Positions 1 through 11,603 of a stretch of 64,000 bases of DNA are shown here, piece after piece. A model generated the notes under the pieces. That model ran no database searches, had not been told where the DNA came from, and worked only from the letters and a program-made list of their open reading frames with translations. The DNA is taken from the NCBI GenBank assembly GCA_030765065.1, contig CM060983.1:230473528-230537527 (forward strand), written 5' to 3'. The position numbers and the translations under genes were made by a program. Position 1 is the first letter of the stretch, and each line of letters starts with the position of its first letter. The DNA is from Deroplatys truncata. Taxonomy: Eukaryota > Arthropoda > Insecta > Mantodea > Mantidae.

Positions 1-1173
1 TCTAATGTCTTAACTCCTGTACTATGTTAGCTGTAGTCGGGCCAGAAAACACAAACTCATACTCTAATGTCTTAACTCCTGTACTATGTTAGCTGTAATT
101 GGGGCAGAAAACACAAACTCATACTCTAATGTCTTAACTCCTGTACTATGTTAGCTGTAATTGGTACAGAAACCACAAACTCATACTCTAATGTCTTAAC
201 TCCTGTACTATGTTAGCTGTAATTGGTACAGAAAACACAAACTCATACTCTAATGTCTTATCTCCTGTACTATGTTAGCTGTAATTGGTACAGAAACCAC
301 AAACTCATAGTGTAATGTCTTAACTCCTGTACTATGTTAGCTGTAGTCGGGCCAGAAAATACAAACTCATACTCTAATGTCTTAACTCCTGTACTATGTT
401 AGCTGTAGTCGGGCCAGAAAACACAAACTCATACTCTAATGTCTTAACTCCTGTACTATGTTAGCTGTAGTCGGGCCAGAAAACACAAACTCATACTCTA
501 ATGTCTTAACTCCTGTACTATGTTAGCTGTAATTGGTACAGAAACCACAAACTCATACTCTAATGTCTTAACTCCTGTACTATGTTAGCTGTAATTGGGG
601 CAGAAAACACAAACTCATACTGTAATGTCTTAACTCCTGTACTATGTTAGCTGTAGTCGGGCCAGAAAACACAAACTCATACTCTAATGTCTTAACTCCT
701 GTACTATGTTAGCTGTAATTGGTGCAGAAAACACAAACTCATACTCTAATGTCTTAACTCCGGTACTATGTTAGCTGTAGTCGGGCCAGAAAACACAAAC
801 TCATACTCTATTTCTTAACTCCTGTACTATGTTAGCTGTAATTGGGGCAGAAAACACAAACTCATGCTGTAATGTCTTAACTCCTGTACTATGTTAGCTG
901 TAGTCGGGCCAGAAAACACAAACTCATACTCTAATGTCTTAACTCCTGGACTACGTTAGCTGTAGTCGGGCCAGAAAACACAAACTCATAGTCTAATGTC
1001 TTAACTCCTGTACTATGTTAGCTGTAGTCGGGCCAGAAAACACAAACTCATACTCTAATGTCTTAACTCCTGTACTATGTTAGCTGTAATTGGGGCAGAA
1101 AAAAAACACATACTCTAATCTCTTAACTCCTGTACTATGTTAGCTGTAATTGGGGCAGAAAACACAAACTCAT
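1..1173 (+). repeat. Satellite family A block 1 (62-bp monomer, 19 copies)
   Basis: Head-to-tail 62-bp monomers opening with actctaatgtcttaactcc and closing with cagaaaacacaaactcat. The first copy lacks its first two bases at the window edge, so the array continues upstream. Subtypes are mixed: agtcgggccag, aattggggcag and aattggtacagaaaccac. One copy near 810 is 1 bp short (tctatttctt). The block ends with a 60-bp A-rich copy (1052-1111) and a copy reading ctaatctctt (1112-1173), the usual signature before a B block. Confidence 0.97.
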
Positions 1174-2493
1174 ACTCTCACTAGTTTGTTAAATCATGAC
1201 CTATGTCTGCTACAGTTGGGGCAGAAAACACAAACTCATACTCTCACTAGTTTGTTAAATCACGACCTATGCCTGCTGCAGTTGGGGCAGAAAACACAAA
1301 CTCATACTGTCGCTAGTTTGTTAAATCATAACCTATGCCTGCTGCAATTAGAGCAGAAAACACACACTCATACTCTCACTAGTTTGTTAAATCATGACCT
1401 ATGCCTGCTGCAATTAGAGCAGAAAACACACACTCATACTCTCACTAGTTTGTTAAATCATGACCTATGCCTGCTGCAGTTGGGGCAGAAAACACAAACT
1501 CATACACTCACTAGTTTGTTAAATCATAACCTATGCCTGCTGCAGTTGGGGCAGAAAGCACACACTCATACTCTCACTAGTTTGTTAAATCATGACCTAT
1601 GCCTGCTGCAGTTGGGGCAGAAAACACAAACTCATACTCTCACTAGTTTGTTAAATCATAACCTATGCCTGCTGCAGTTGGGGCGGAAAACACAAACTCA
1701 TATTCTCACTAGTTTGTTAAATCATGACCTATGCCTGCTGCAGTTGGGGCAGAAAACATAAACTCATACTCTCACTGGTTTGTTAAATCATGACCTATGT
1801 CTGCTGCAGTTGGGGCAGAAAACACAAACTCATACTCTCACTAGTTTGTTAAATCATGACCTATGCCTGCTGCAGTTGGGGCAGAAAACACACACTCATA
1901 CTCTCACTAGTTTGTTAAATCATAACCTATGCCTGCTGCAGTTGGGGCAGAAAACACAAACTCATACTCTCACTAGTTTGTTAAATCATAACCTATGCCT
2001 GCTGCAGTTGGGGCAGAAAACACACACTGATACTCTCACTAGTTTGTTAAATCATGACCTATGCCTGCTGCAATTAGAGCAGAAAACACACACTCATACT
2101 CTCACTAGTTTGTTAAATCATGACCTATGCCTGCTGCAATTAGGGCAGAAAACACACACTCATACTCTCACTAGTTTGTTAAATCATGACCTATTCCTGC
2201 TGCAATTAGAGCAGAAAACACACACTCATACTCTCACTAGTTCATTAAATCATGACCTATGTCTGCTGCAATTACAGCAGAAAACACACTTTCATACTCC
2301 TACTAGTTCATTAAATCATGACTTATGCCTGCTGCAATTAGAGCAGAAAACACAAACTCATACTCTCACTAGTTTGTTAAATCATGACCTATGCCTGCTG
2401 CAGTTGGGGCAGAAAACACAAACTCATACTCTCACTAGTTTGTTAAATCATGACCTATGCCTGCTGCAGTTGGGGCAGAAAACACACACTCAT
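1174..2493 (+). repeat. Satellite family B block 1 (66-bp monomer, 20 copies)
   Basis: Exactly 20 copies of a 66-bp monomer opening with actctcactagtttgtt. The 3' half is like family A. Sub-variants include attagagcag with cacact (from about 1345), gtcgctag near 1307 and ttcattaaat near 2242 and 2310. The forward frame stays open because 66 is 22 codons, but TAA at 1759-1761 (aaaacataaac) breaks it. The block exits through the J1/J2 hybrid pair. Confidence 0.97.
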
Positions 2494-2627
2494 ACTCTCA
2501 CCAGTGTGTTAACTCCAGTACTATGTTAGCTGCAGTTGGAGCACAAAATGACAAAACTCATACTCCCACAAATGTGTAAACTCCTGTACCATGTTAGCTG
2601 TAGTCAGGGCAGAAAACACAAACTCAT
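2494..2627 (+). repeat. Hybrid junction monomers J1 (68 bp) + J2 (66 bp)
   Basis: J1 (2494-2561) starts B-like (actctcaccagtgtgtta) and continues A-like (ctatgttagctg), with a private gcacaaaatgacaaaac end. J2 (2562-2627) reads actcccacaaatgtgtaaac and then turns A-like. They keep the four extra bases typical of B but carry the A middle section, so they are intermediates between the families. This is the first of eight copies. Confidence 0.95.
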
Positions 2628-5600
2628 ACTCTAATGTCTTAACTCCTGGATTATGTTAGCTGTAATTGGGGTAGAAAACACAAACTCATACTCTAATGTC
2701 TTAACTCCTGGACTACGTTCACTGTAATTGGGGCAGAAAACACAAACTCATACTCTAATGTCTTAACTCCTGTACTATGTTACCTGTAATTGGGGCAGAA
2801 AAAACAAACTCATACTCTAATGTCTTAACTCCTGTACTATGTTAGCTGTAATTGGTGCAGAAAACATAAACTCATACTCTAATGTCTTAACTCCTGTACT
2901 ATGTTAGCTGTAGTCGGGCCAGAAAACACAAATTCATACTCTAATGTCTTAACTCCTGTACTATGTTAGCTGTAATTGGGGCAGAAAACACAAACTCATA
3001 CTCTAATGTCTTAACTCCTGTACTATGTTAGCTGTAATTGGGGCAGAAAACACAAACTCATACTCTAATGTCTTAACTCCTGTACTATGTTAGCTGTAAT
3101 TGGTACAGAAACCACAAATTCATACTCTAGTGTCTTAACTCCTGTACTATGTTAGCTGTAATTGGTACAGAAACCACAAACTCATACTCTAATGTCTTAA
3201 CTCCTGTACTATGTTAGCTGTAATTGGTACAGAAACCACAAACTCATACTGTAATGTCTTAACTCCTGTACTATGTTAGCTGTAATTGGGGCAGAAAACA
3301 CAAACTCATACTCTAATGTCTTAACTCCTGTACTATGTTAGCTGTAATTGGGGCAGAAAACACAAACTCATACTCTAATGTCTTAACTCCTGTACTATGT
3401 TAGCTGTAATTGGTGCAGAAAACACAAACTCATACTCTAATGTCTTAACTCCTGTACTATGTTAGCTGTAATTGGGGCAGAAAAAACAAACTCATACTCT
3501 AATGTCTTAACTCCTGTACTATGTTAGCTGTAATTGGTGCAGAAAACATAAACTCATACTCTAATGTCTTAACTCCTGTACTATGTTAGCTGTAGTCGGG
3601 CCAGAAAACACAAATTCATACTCTAATGTCTTAACTCCTGTACTATGTTAGCTGTAATTGGGGCAGAAAACACAAACTCATACTCTAATGTCTTAACTCC
3701 TGTACTATGTTAGCTGTAATTGGGGCAGAAAACACAAACTCATACTCTAATGTCTTAACTCCTGTACTAACTTAGCTGTAGTCGGGCCAGAAAACACAAA
3801 CTCATACTGTAATGTCTTAACTCCTGTACTATGTTAGCTGTAGTCGGGCCAGAAAACACAAACTCATACTCTAATGTCTTAACTCCTGTACTATGTTAGC
3901 TGTAATTGGGCAGAAAACACAAACTCATACACTAATGTCTTAATTCCTGTACTATGTTAGCTGTAATTGGGGCAGAAAACACAAACTCATACTCTAATGT
4001 CTTAACTCCTGTACTATGTTAGCTGTAATTGGGGCAGAAAACACAAACTCATACTCTAATGTCTTAACTCCTGTACTATGTTAGCTGTAGTCGGGCCAGA
4101 AAACACAAACTCATACTCAAATGTCTTAACTCCTGTACTATGTTAGCTGTAATTGGGGCAGAAAACACAAACTCGTACTCTAATGTCTTAACTCCTGTAC
4201 TATGTTAGCTGTAATTGGGGCAGAAAACACAAACTCATACTCTAATGTCTTAACTCTTGTACTATGTTAGCTGTAGTCGTGCCAGAAAACACAAACTCAT
4301 ACTCTAATGTCTTAACTCCTGTACTACGTTAGCTGTAGTCGGGCCAGAAAACACAAACTCATACTCTAATGTCTTAACTCCTGTACTATGTTAGCTGTAG
4401 TCGGGCCAGAAAACACAAACTCATACTCTAATGTCTTAACTCCTGGACTACGTTAGCTGTAGTCGGGCCAGAAAACACAAACTCATACTCTAATGTCTTA
4501 ACTCCTGTACTATGTTAGCTGTAGTCGGGCCAGAAAACACAAACTCATACTCTAATGTCTTAACTCCTGTACTATGTTAGCTGTAATTGGGGCAGAAAAC
4601 ACAAACTCATACTCTAATGTCTTAACTCCTGTACTATGTTAGCTGTAATTGGTACAGAAACCACAAACTCATACTCTAATGTCTTAACTCCTGTACTATG
4701 TTAGCTGTAATTGGTACAGAAAACACAAACTCATACTCTAATGTCTTATCTCCTGTACTATGTTAGCTGTAATTGGTACAGAAACCACAAACTCATAGTG
4801 TAATGTCTTAACTCCTGTACTATGTTAGCTGTAGTCGGGCCAGAAAATACAAACTCATACTCTAATGTCTTAACTCCTGTACTATGTTAGCTGTAGTCGG
4901 GCCAGAAAACACAAACTCATACTCTAATGTCTTAACTCCTGTACTATGTTAGCTGTAGTCGGGCCAGAAAACACAAACTCATACTCTAATGTCTTAACTC
5001 CTGTACTATGTTAGCTGTAATTGGTACAGAAACCACAAACTCATACTCTAATGTCTTAACTCCTGTACTATGTTAGCTGTAATTGGGGCAGAAAACACAA
5101 ACTCATACTGTAATGTCTTAACTCCTGTACTATGTTAGCTGTAGTCGGGCCAGAAAACACAAACTCATACTCTAATGTCTTAACTCCTGTACTATGTTAG
5201 CTGTAATTGGTGCAGAAAACACAAACTCATACTCTAATGTCTTAACTCCGGTACTATGTTAGCTGTAGTCGGGCCAGAAAACACAAACTCATACTCTATT
5301 TCTTAACTCCTGTACTATGTTAGCTGTAATTGGGGCAGAAAACACAAACTCATGCTGTAATGTCTTAACTCCTGTACTATGTTAGCTGTAGTCGGGCCAG
5401 AAAACACAAACTCATACTCTAATGTCTTAACTCCTGGACTACGTTAGCTGTAGTCGGGCCAGAAAACACAAACTCATAGTCTAATGTCTTAACTCCTGTA
5501 CTATGTTAGCTGTAGTCGGGCCAGAAAACACAAACTCATACTCTAATGTCTTAACTCCTGTACTATGTTAGCTGTAATTGGGGCAGAAAAAAAACACATA

Positions 5601-5661
5601 CTCTAATCTCTTAACTCCTGTACTATGTTAGCTGTAATTGGGGCAGAAAACACAAACTCAT
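2628..5661 (+). repeat. Satellite family A block 2 (49 copies)
   Basis: 49 monomers; length 3,034 fits 49 x 62 minus 4, with 1-bp deletions near 3905 (aattgggcag) and 5296 and a 60-bp A-rich copy at 5540-5599. It begins with a copy carrying ctggattatgtt and ggggtag, followed by one with ggactacgttcac. Runs of the aattggtacagaaaccac subtype lie at about 3100-3240 and 4640-4800. From 4489 on it repeats window position 1 onward. Confidence 0.97.
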
Positions 5662-6981
5662 ACTCTCACTAGTTTGTTAAATCATGACCTATGTCTGCTA
5701 CAGTTGGGGCAGAAAACACAAACTCATACTCTCACTAGTTTGTTAAATCACGACCTATGCCTGCTGCAGTTGGGGCAGAAAACACAAACTCATACTGTCG
5801 CTAGTTTGTTAAATCATAACCTATGCCTGCTGCAATTAGAGCAGAAAACACACACTCATACTCTCACTAGTTTGTTAAATCATGACCTATGCCTGCTGCA
5901 ATTAGAGCAGAAAACACACACTCATACTCTCACTAGTTTGTTAAATCATGACCTATGCCTGCTGCAGTTGGGGCAGAAAACACAAACTCATACACTCACT
6001 AGTTTGTTAAATCATAACCTATGCCTGCTGCAGTTGGGGCAGAAAGCACACACTCATACTCTCACTAGTTTGTTAAATCATGACCTATGCCTGCTGCAGT
6101 TGGGGCAGAAAACACAAACTCATACTCTCACTAGTTTGTTAAATCATAACCTATGCCTGCTGCAGTTGGGGCGGAAAACACAAACTCATATTCTCACTAG
6201 TTTGTTAAATCATGACCTATGCCTGCTGCAGTTGGGGCAGAAAACATAAACTCATACTCTCACTGGTTTGTTAAATCATGACCTATGTCTGCTGCAGTTG
6301 GGGCAGAAAACACAAACTCATACTCTCACTAGTTTGTTAAATCATGACCTATGCCTGCTGCAGTTGGGGCAGAAAACACACACTCATACTCTCACTAGTT
6401 TGTTAAATCATAACCTATGCCTGCTGCAGTTGGGGCAGAAAACACAAACTCATACTCTCACTAGTTTGTTAAATCATAACCTATGCCTGCTGCAGTTGGG
6501 GCAGAAAACACACACTGATACTCTCACTAGTTTGTTAAATCATGACCTATGCCTGCTGCAATTAGAGCAGAAAACACACACTCATACTCTCACTAGTTTG
6601 TTAAATCATGACCTATGCCTGCTGCAATTAGGGCAGAAAACACACACTCATACTCTCACTAGTTTGTTAAATCATGACCTATTCCTGCTGCAATTAGAGC
6701 AGAAAACACACACTCATACTCTCACTAGTTCATTAAATCATGACCTATGTCTGCTGCAATTACAGCAGAAAACACACTTTCATACTCCTACTAGTTCATT
6801 AAATCATGACTTATGCCTGCTGCAATTAGAGCAGAAAACACAAACTCATACTCTCACTAGTTTGTTAAATCATGACCTATGCCTGCTGCAGTTGGGGCAG
6901 AAAACACAAACTCATACTCTCACTAGTTTGTTAAATCATGACCTATGCCTGCTGCAGTTGGGGCAGAAAACACACACTCAT
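5662..6981 (+). repeat. Satellite family B block 2 (20 copies)
   Basis: Second copy of the 20-monomer block at an offset of exactly 4,488 bp; I saw no difference from the first. The same in-frame TAA (6247-6249) and the same ttcattaaat copies near the end are present. Confidence 0.97.
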
Positions 6982-7115
6982 ACTCTCACCAGTGTGTTAA
7001 CTCCAGTACTATGTTAGCTGCAGTTGGAGCACAAAATGACAAAACTCATACTCCCACAAATGTGTAAACTCCTGTACCATGTTAGCTGTAGTCAGGGCAG
7101 AAAACACAAACTCAT
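6982..7115 (+). repeat. Hybrid junction monomers J1 + J2, copy 2
   Basis: Same 68 + 66 bp pair as at 2494, offset 4,488 bp. J1 is 6982-7049 and J2 is 7050-7115. Confidence 0.95.
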
Positions 7116-10100
7116 ACTCTAATGTCTTAACTCCTGGATTATGTTAGCTGTAATTGGGGTAGAAAACACAAACTCATACTCTAATGTCTTAACTCCTGGA
7201 CTACGTTCACTGTAATTGGGGCAGAAAACACAAACTCATACTCTAATGTCTTAACTCCTGTACTATGTTACCTGTAATTGGGGCAGAAAAAACAAACTCA
7301 TACTCTAATGTCTTAACTCCTGTACTATGTTAGCTGTAATTGGTGCAGAAAACATAAACTCATACTCTAATGTCTTAACTCCTGTACTATGTTAGCTGTA
7401 GTCGGGCCAGAAAACACAAATTCATACTCTAATGTCTTAACTCCTGTACTATGTTAGCTGTAATTGGGGCAGAAAACACAAACTCATACTCTAATGTCTT
7501 AACTCCTGTACTATGTTAGCTGTAATTGGGGCAGAAAACACAAACTCATACTCTAATGTCTTAACTCCTGTACTATGTTAGCTGTAATTGGTACAGAAAC
7601 CACAAATTCATACTCTAGTGTCTTAACTCCTGTACTATGTTAGCTGTAATTGGTACAGAAACCACAAACTCATACTCTAATGTCTTAACTCCTGTACTAT
7701 GTTAGCTGTAATTGGTACAGAAACCACAAACTCATACTGTAATGTCTTAACTCCTGTACTATGTTAGCTGTAATTGGGGCAGAAAACACAAACTCATACT
7801 CTAATGTCTTAACTCCTGTACTATGTTAGCTGTAATTGGGGCAGAAAACACAAACTCATACTCTAATGTCTTAACTCCTGTACTATGTTAGCTGTAATTG
7901 GTGCAGAAAACACAAACTCATACTCTAATGTCTTAACTCCTGTACTATGTTAGCTGTAATTGGGGCAGAAAAAACAAACTCATACTCTAATGTCTTAACT
8001 CCTGTACTATGTTAGCTGTAATTGGTGCAGAAAACATAAACTCATACTCTAATGTCTTAACTCCTGTACTATGTTAGCTGTAGTCGGGCCAGAAAACACA
8101 AATTCATACTCTAATGTCTTAACTCCTGTACTATGTTAGCTGTAATTGGGGCAGAAAACACAAACTCATACTCTAATGTCTTAACTCCTGTACTATGTTA
8201 GCTGTAATTGGGGCAGAAAACACAAACTCATACTCTAATGTCTTAACTCCTGTACTAACTTAGCTGTAGTCGGGCCAGAAAACACAAACTCATACTGTAA
8301 TGTCTTAACTCCTGTACTATGTTAGCTGTAGTCGGGCCAGAAAACACAAACTCATACTCTAATGTCTTAACTCCTGTACTATGTTAGCTGTAATTGGGCA
8401 GAAAACACAAACTCATACACTAATGTCTTAATTCCTGTACTATGTTAGCTGTAATTGGGGCAGAAAACACAAACTCATACTCTAATGTCTTAACTCCTGT
8501 ACTATGTTAGCTGTAATTGGGGCAGAAAACACAAACTCATACTCTAATGTCTTAACTCCTGTACTATGTTAGCTGTAGTCGGGCCAGAAAACACAAACTC
8601 ATACTCAAATGTCTTAACTCCTGTACTATGTTAGCTGTAATTGGGGCAGAAAACACAAACTCGTACTCTAATGTCTTAACTCCTGTACTATGTTAGCTGT
8701 AATTGGGGCAGAAAACACAAACTCATACTCTAATGTCTTAACTCTTGTACTATGTTAGCTGTAGTCGTGCCAGAAAACACAAACTCATACTCTAATGTCT
8801 TAACTCCTGTACTACGTTAGCTGTAGTCGGGCCAGAAAACACAAACTCATACTCTAATGTCTTAACTCCTGTACTATGTTAGCTGTAGTCGGGCCAGAAA
8901 ACACAAACTCATACTCTAATGTCTTAACTCCTGGACTACGTTAGCTGTAGTCGGGCCAGAAAACACAAACTCATACTCTAATGTCTTAACTCCTGTACTA
9001 TGTTAGCTGTAGTCGGGCCAGAAAACACAAACTCATACTCTAATGTCTTAACTCCTGTACTATGTTAGCTGTAATTGGGGCAGAAAACACAAACTCATAC
9101 TCTAATGTCTTAACTCCTGTACTATGTTAGCTGTAATTGGTACAGAAACCACAAACTCATACTCTAATGTCTTAACTCCTGTACTATGTTAGCTGTAATT
9201 GGTACAGAAAACACAAACTCATACTCTAATGTCTTATCTCCTGTACTATGTTAGCTGTAATTGGTACAGAAACCACAAACTCATAGTGTAATGTCTTAAC
9301 TCCTGTACTATGTTAGCTGTAGTCGGGCCAGAAAATACAAACTCATACTCTAATGTCTTAACTCCTGTACTATGTTAGCTGTAGTCGGGCCAGAAAACAC
9401 AAACTCATACTCTAATGTCTTAACTCCTGTACTATGTTAGCTGTAGTCGGGCCAGAAAACACAAACTCATACTCTAATGTCTTAACTCCTGTACTATGTT
9501 AGCTGTAATTGGTACAGAAACCACAAACTCATACTCTAATGTCTTAACTCCTGTACTATGTTAGCTGTAATTGGGGCAGAAAACACAAACTCATACTGTA
9601 ATGTCTTAACTCCTGTACTATGTTAGCTGTAGTCGGGCCAGAAAACACAAACTCATACTCTAATGTCTTAACTCCTGTACTATGTTAGCTGTAATTGGTG
9701 CAGAAAACACAAACTCATACTCTAATGTCTTAACTCCGGTACTATGTTAGCTGTAGTCGGGCCAGAAAACACAAACTCATACTCTATTTCTTAACTCCTG
9801 TACTATGTTAGCTGTAATTGGGGCAGAAAACACAAACTCATGCTGTAATGTCTTAACTCCTGTACTATGTTAGCTGTAGTCGGGCCAGAAAACACAAACT
9901 CATACTCTAATGTCTTAACTCCTGGACTACGTTAGCTGTAGTCGGGCCAGAAAACACAAACTCATAGTCTAATGTCTTAACTCCTGTACTATGTTAGCTG
10001 TAGTCGGGCCAGAAAACACAAACTCATACTCTAATGTCTTAACTCCTGTACTATGTTAGCTGTAATTGGGGCAGAAAAAAAACACATACTCTAATCTCTT

Positions 10101-10149
10101 AACTCCTGTACTATGTTAGCTGTAATTGGGGCAGAAAACACAAACTCAT
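7116..10149 (+). repeat. Satellite family A block 3 (49 copies)
   Basis: Copy of the 49-monomer block at an offset of 4,488 bp, with the same short copies near 8393 and 9784 and the same A-rich copy just before the B block. A copy reading ctcatagtct near 9961 marks the left edge of the 7.52-kb duplication described separately. Confidence 0.97.
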
Positions 10150-11469
10150 ACTCTCACTAGTTTGTTAAATCATGACCTATGTCTGCTACAGTTGGGGCAG
10201 AAAACACAAACTCATACTCTCACTAGTTTGTTAAATCACGACCTATGCCTGCTGCAGTTGGGGCAGAAAACACAAACTCATACTGTCGCTAGTTTGTTAA
10301 ATCATAACCTATGCCTGCTGCAATTAGAGCAGAAAACACACACTCATACTCTCACTAGTTTGTTAAATCATGACCTATGCCTGCTGCAATTAGAGCAGAA
10401 AACACACACTCATACTCTCACTAGTTTGTTAAATCATGACCTATGCCTGCTGCAGTTGGGGCAGAAAACACAAACTCATACACTCACTAGTTTGTTAAAT
10501 CATAACCTATGCCTGCTGCAGTTGGGGCAGAAAGCACACACTCATACTCTCACTAGTTTGTTAAATCATGACCTATGCCTGCTGCAGTTGGGGCAGAAAA
10601 CACAAACTCATACTCTCACTAGTTTGTTAAATCATAACCTATGCCTGCTGCAGTTGGGGCGGAAAACACAAACTCATATTCTCACTAGTTTGTTAAATCA
10701 TGACCTATGCCTGCTGCAGTTGGGGCAGAAAACATAAACTCATACTCTCACTGGTTTGTTAAATCATGACCTATGTCTGCTGCAGTTGGGGCAGAAAACA
10801 CAAACTCATACTCTCACTAGTTTGTTAAATCATGACCTATGCCTGCTGCAGTTGGGGCAGAAAACACACACTCATACTCTCACTAGTTTGTTAAATCATA
10901 ACCTATGCCTGCTGCAGTTGGGGCAGAAAACACAAACTCATACTCTCACTAGTTTGTTAAATCATAACCTATGCCTGCTGCAGTTGGGGCAGAAAACACA
11001 CACTGATACTCTCACTAGTTTGTTAAATCATGACCTATGCCTGCTGCAATTAGAGCAGAAAACACACACTCATACTCTCACTAGTTTGTTAAATCATGAC
11101 CTATGCCTGCTGCAATTAGGGCAGAAAACACACACTCATACTCTCACTAGTTTGTTAAATCATGACCTATTCCTGCTGCAATTAGAGCAGAAAACACACA
11201 CTCATACTCTCACTAGTTCATTAAATCATGACCTATGTCTGCTGCAATTACAGCAGAAAACACACTTTCATACTCCTACTAGTTCATTAAATCATGACTT
11301 ATGCCTGCTGCAATTAGAGCAGAAAACACAAACTCATACTCTCACTAGTTTGTTAAATCATGACCTATGCCTGCTGCAGTTGGGGCAGAAAACACAAACT
11401 CATACTCTCACTAGTTTGTTAAATCATGACCTATGCCTGCTGCAGTTGGGGCAGAAAACACACACTCAT
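10150..11469 (+). repeat. Satellite family B block 3 (20 copies)
   Basis: Third copy of the 20-monomer block. TAA at 10735-10737 again interrupts the open frame. It is also the template for the block at 17673. Confidence 0.97.
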
Positions 11470-11603
11470 ACTCTCACCAGTGTGTTAACTCCAGTACTAT
11501 GTTAGCTGCAGTTGGAGCACAAAATGACAAAACTCATACTCCCACAAATGTGTAAACTCCTGTACCATGTTAGCTGTAGTCAGGGCAGAAAACACAAACT
11601 CAT
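11470..11603 (+). repeat. Hybrid junction monomers J1 + J2, copy 3
   Basis: Same pair as at 2494. About 130 bp downstream (11,736) the sequence leaves the 4,488-bp pattern. Confidence 0.95.

Larger units (their letters stand above)
1..2759. repeat. 4,488-bp higher-order repeat, copy 1 (partial, cut by window start)
   Basis: Positions 1-2759 match 4489-7247 and 8977-11735. The unit boundary is set by where copy 3 departs from copies 1 and 2 (11,736 against 7,248). Confidence 0.93.
2760..7247. repeat. 4,488-bp higher-order repeat, copy 2
   Basis: Complete unit: A block of 49, B block of 20, J1/J2 and the first A copies of the next block. I saw no difference from the next copy. Boundary uncertain by about one monomer, because neighbouring A copies are alike. 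Confidence 0.93.
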
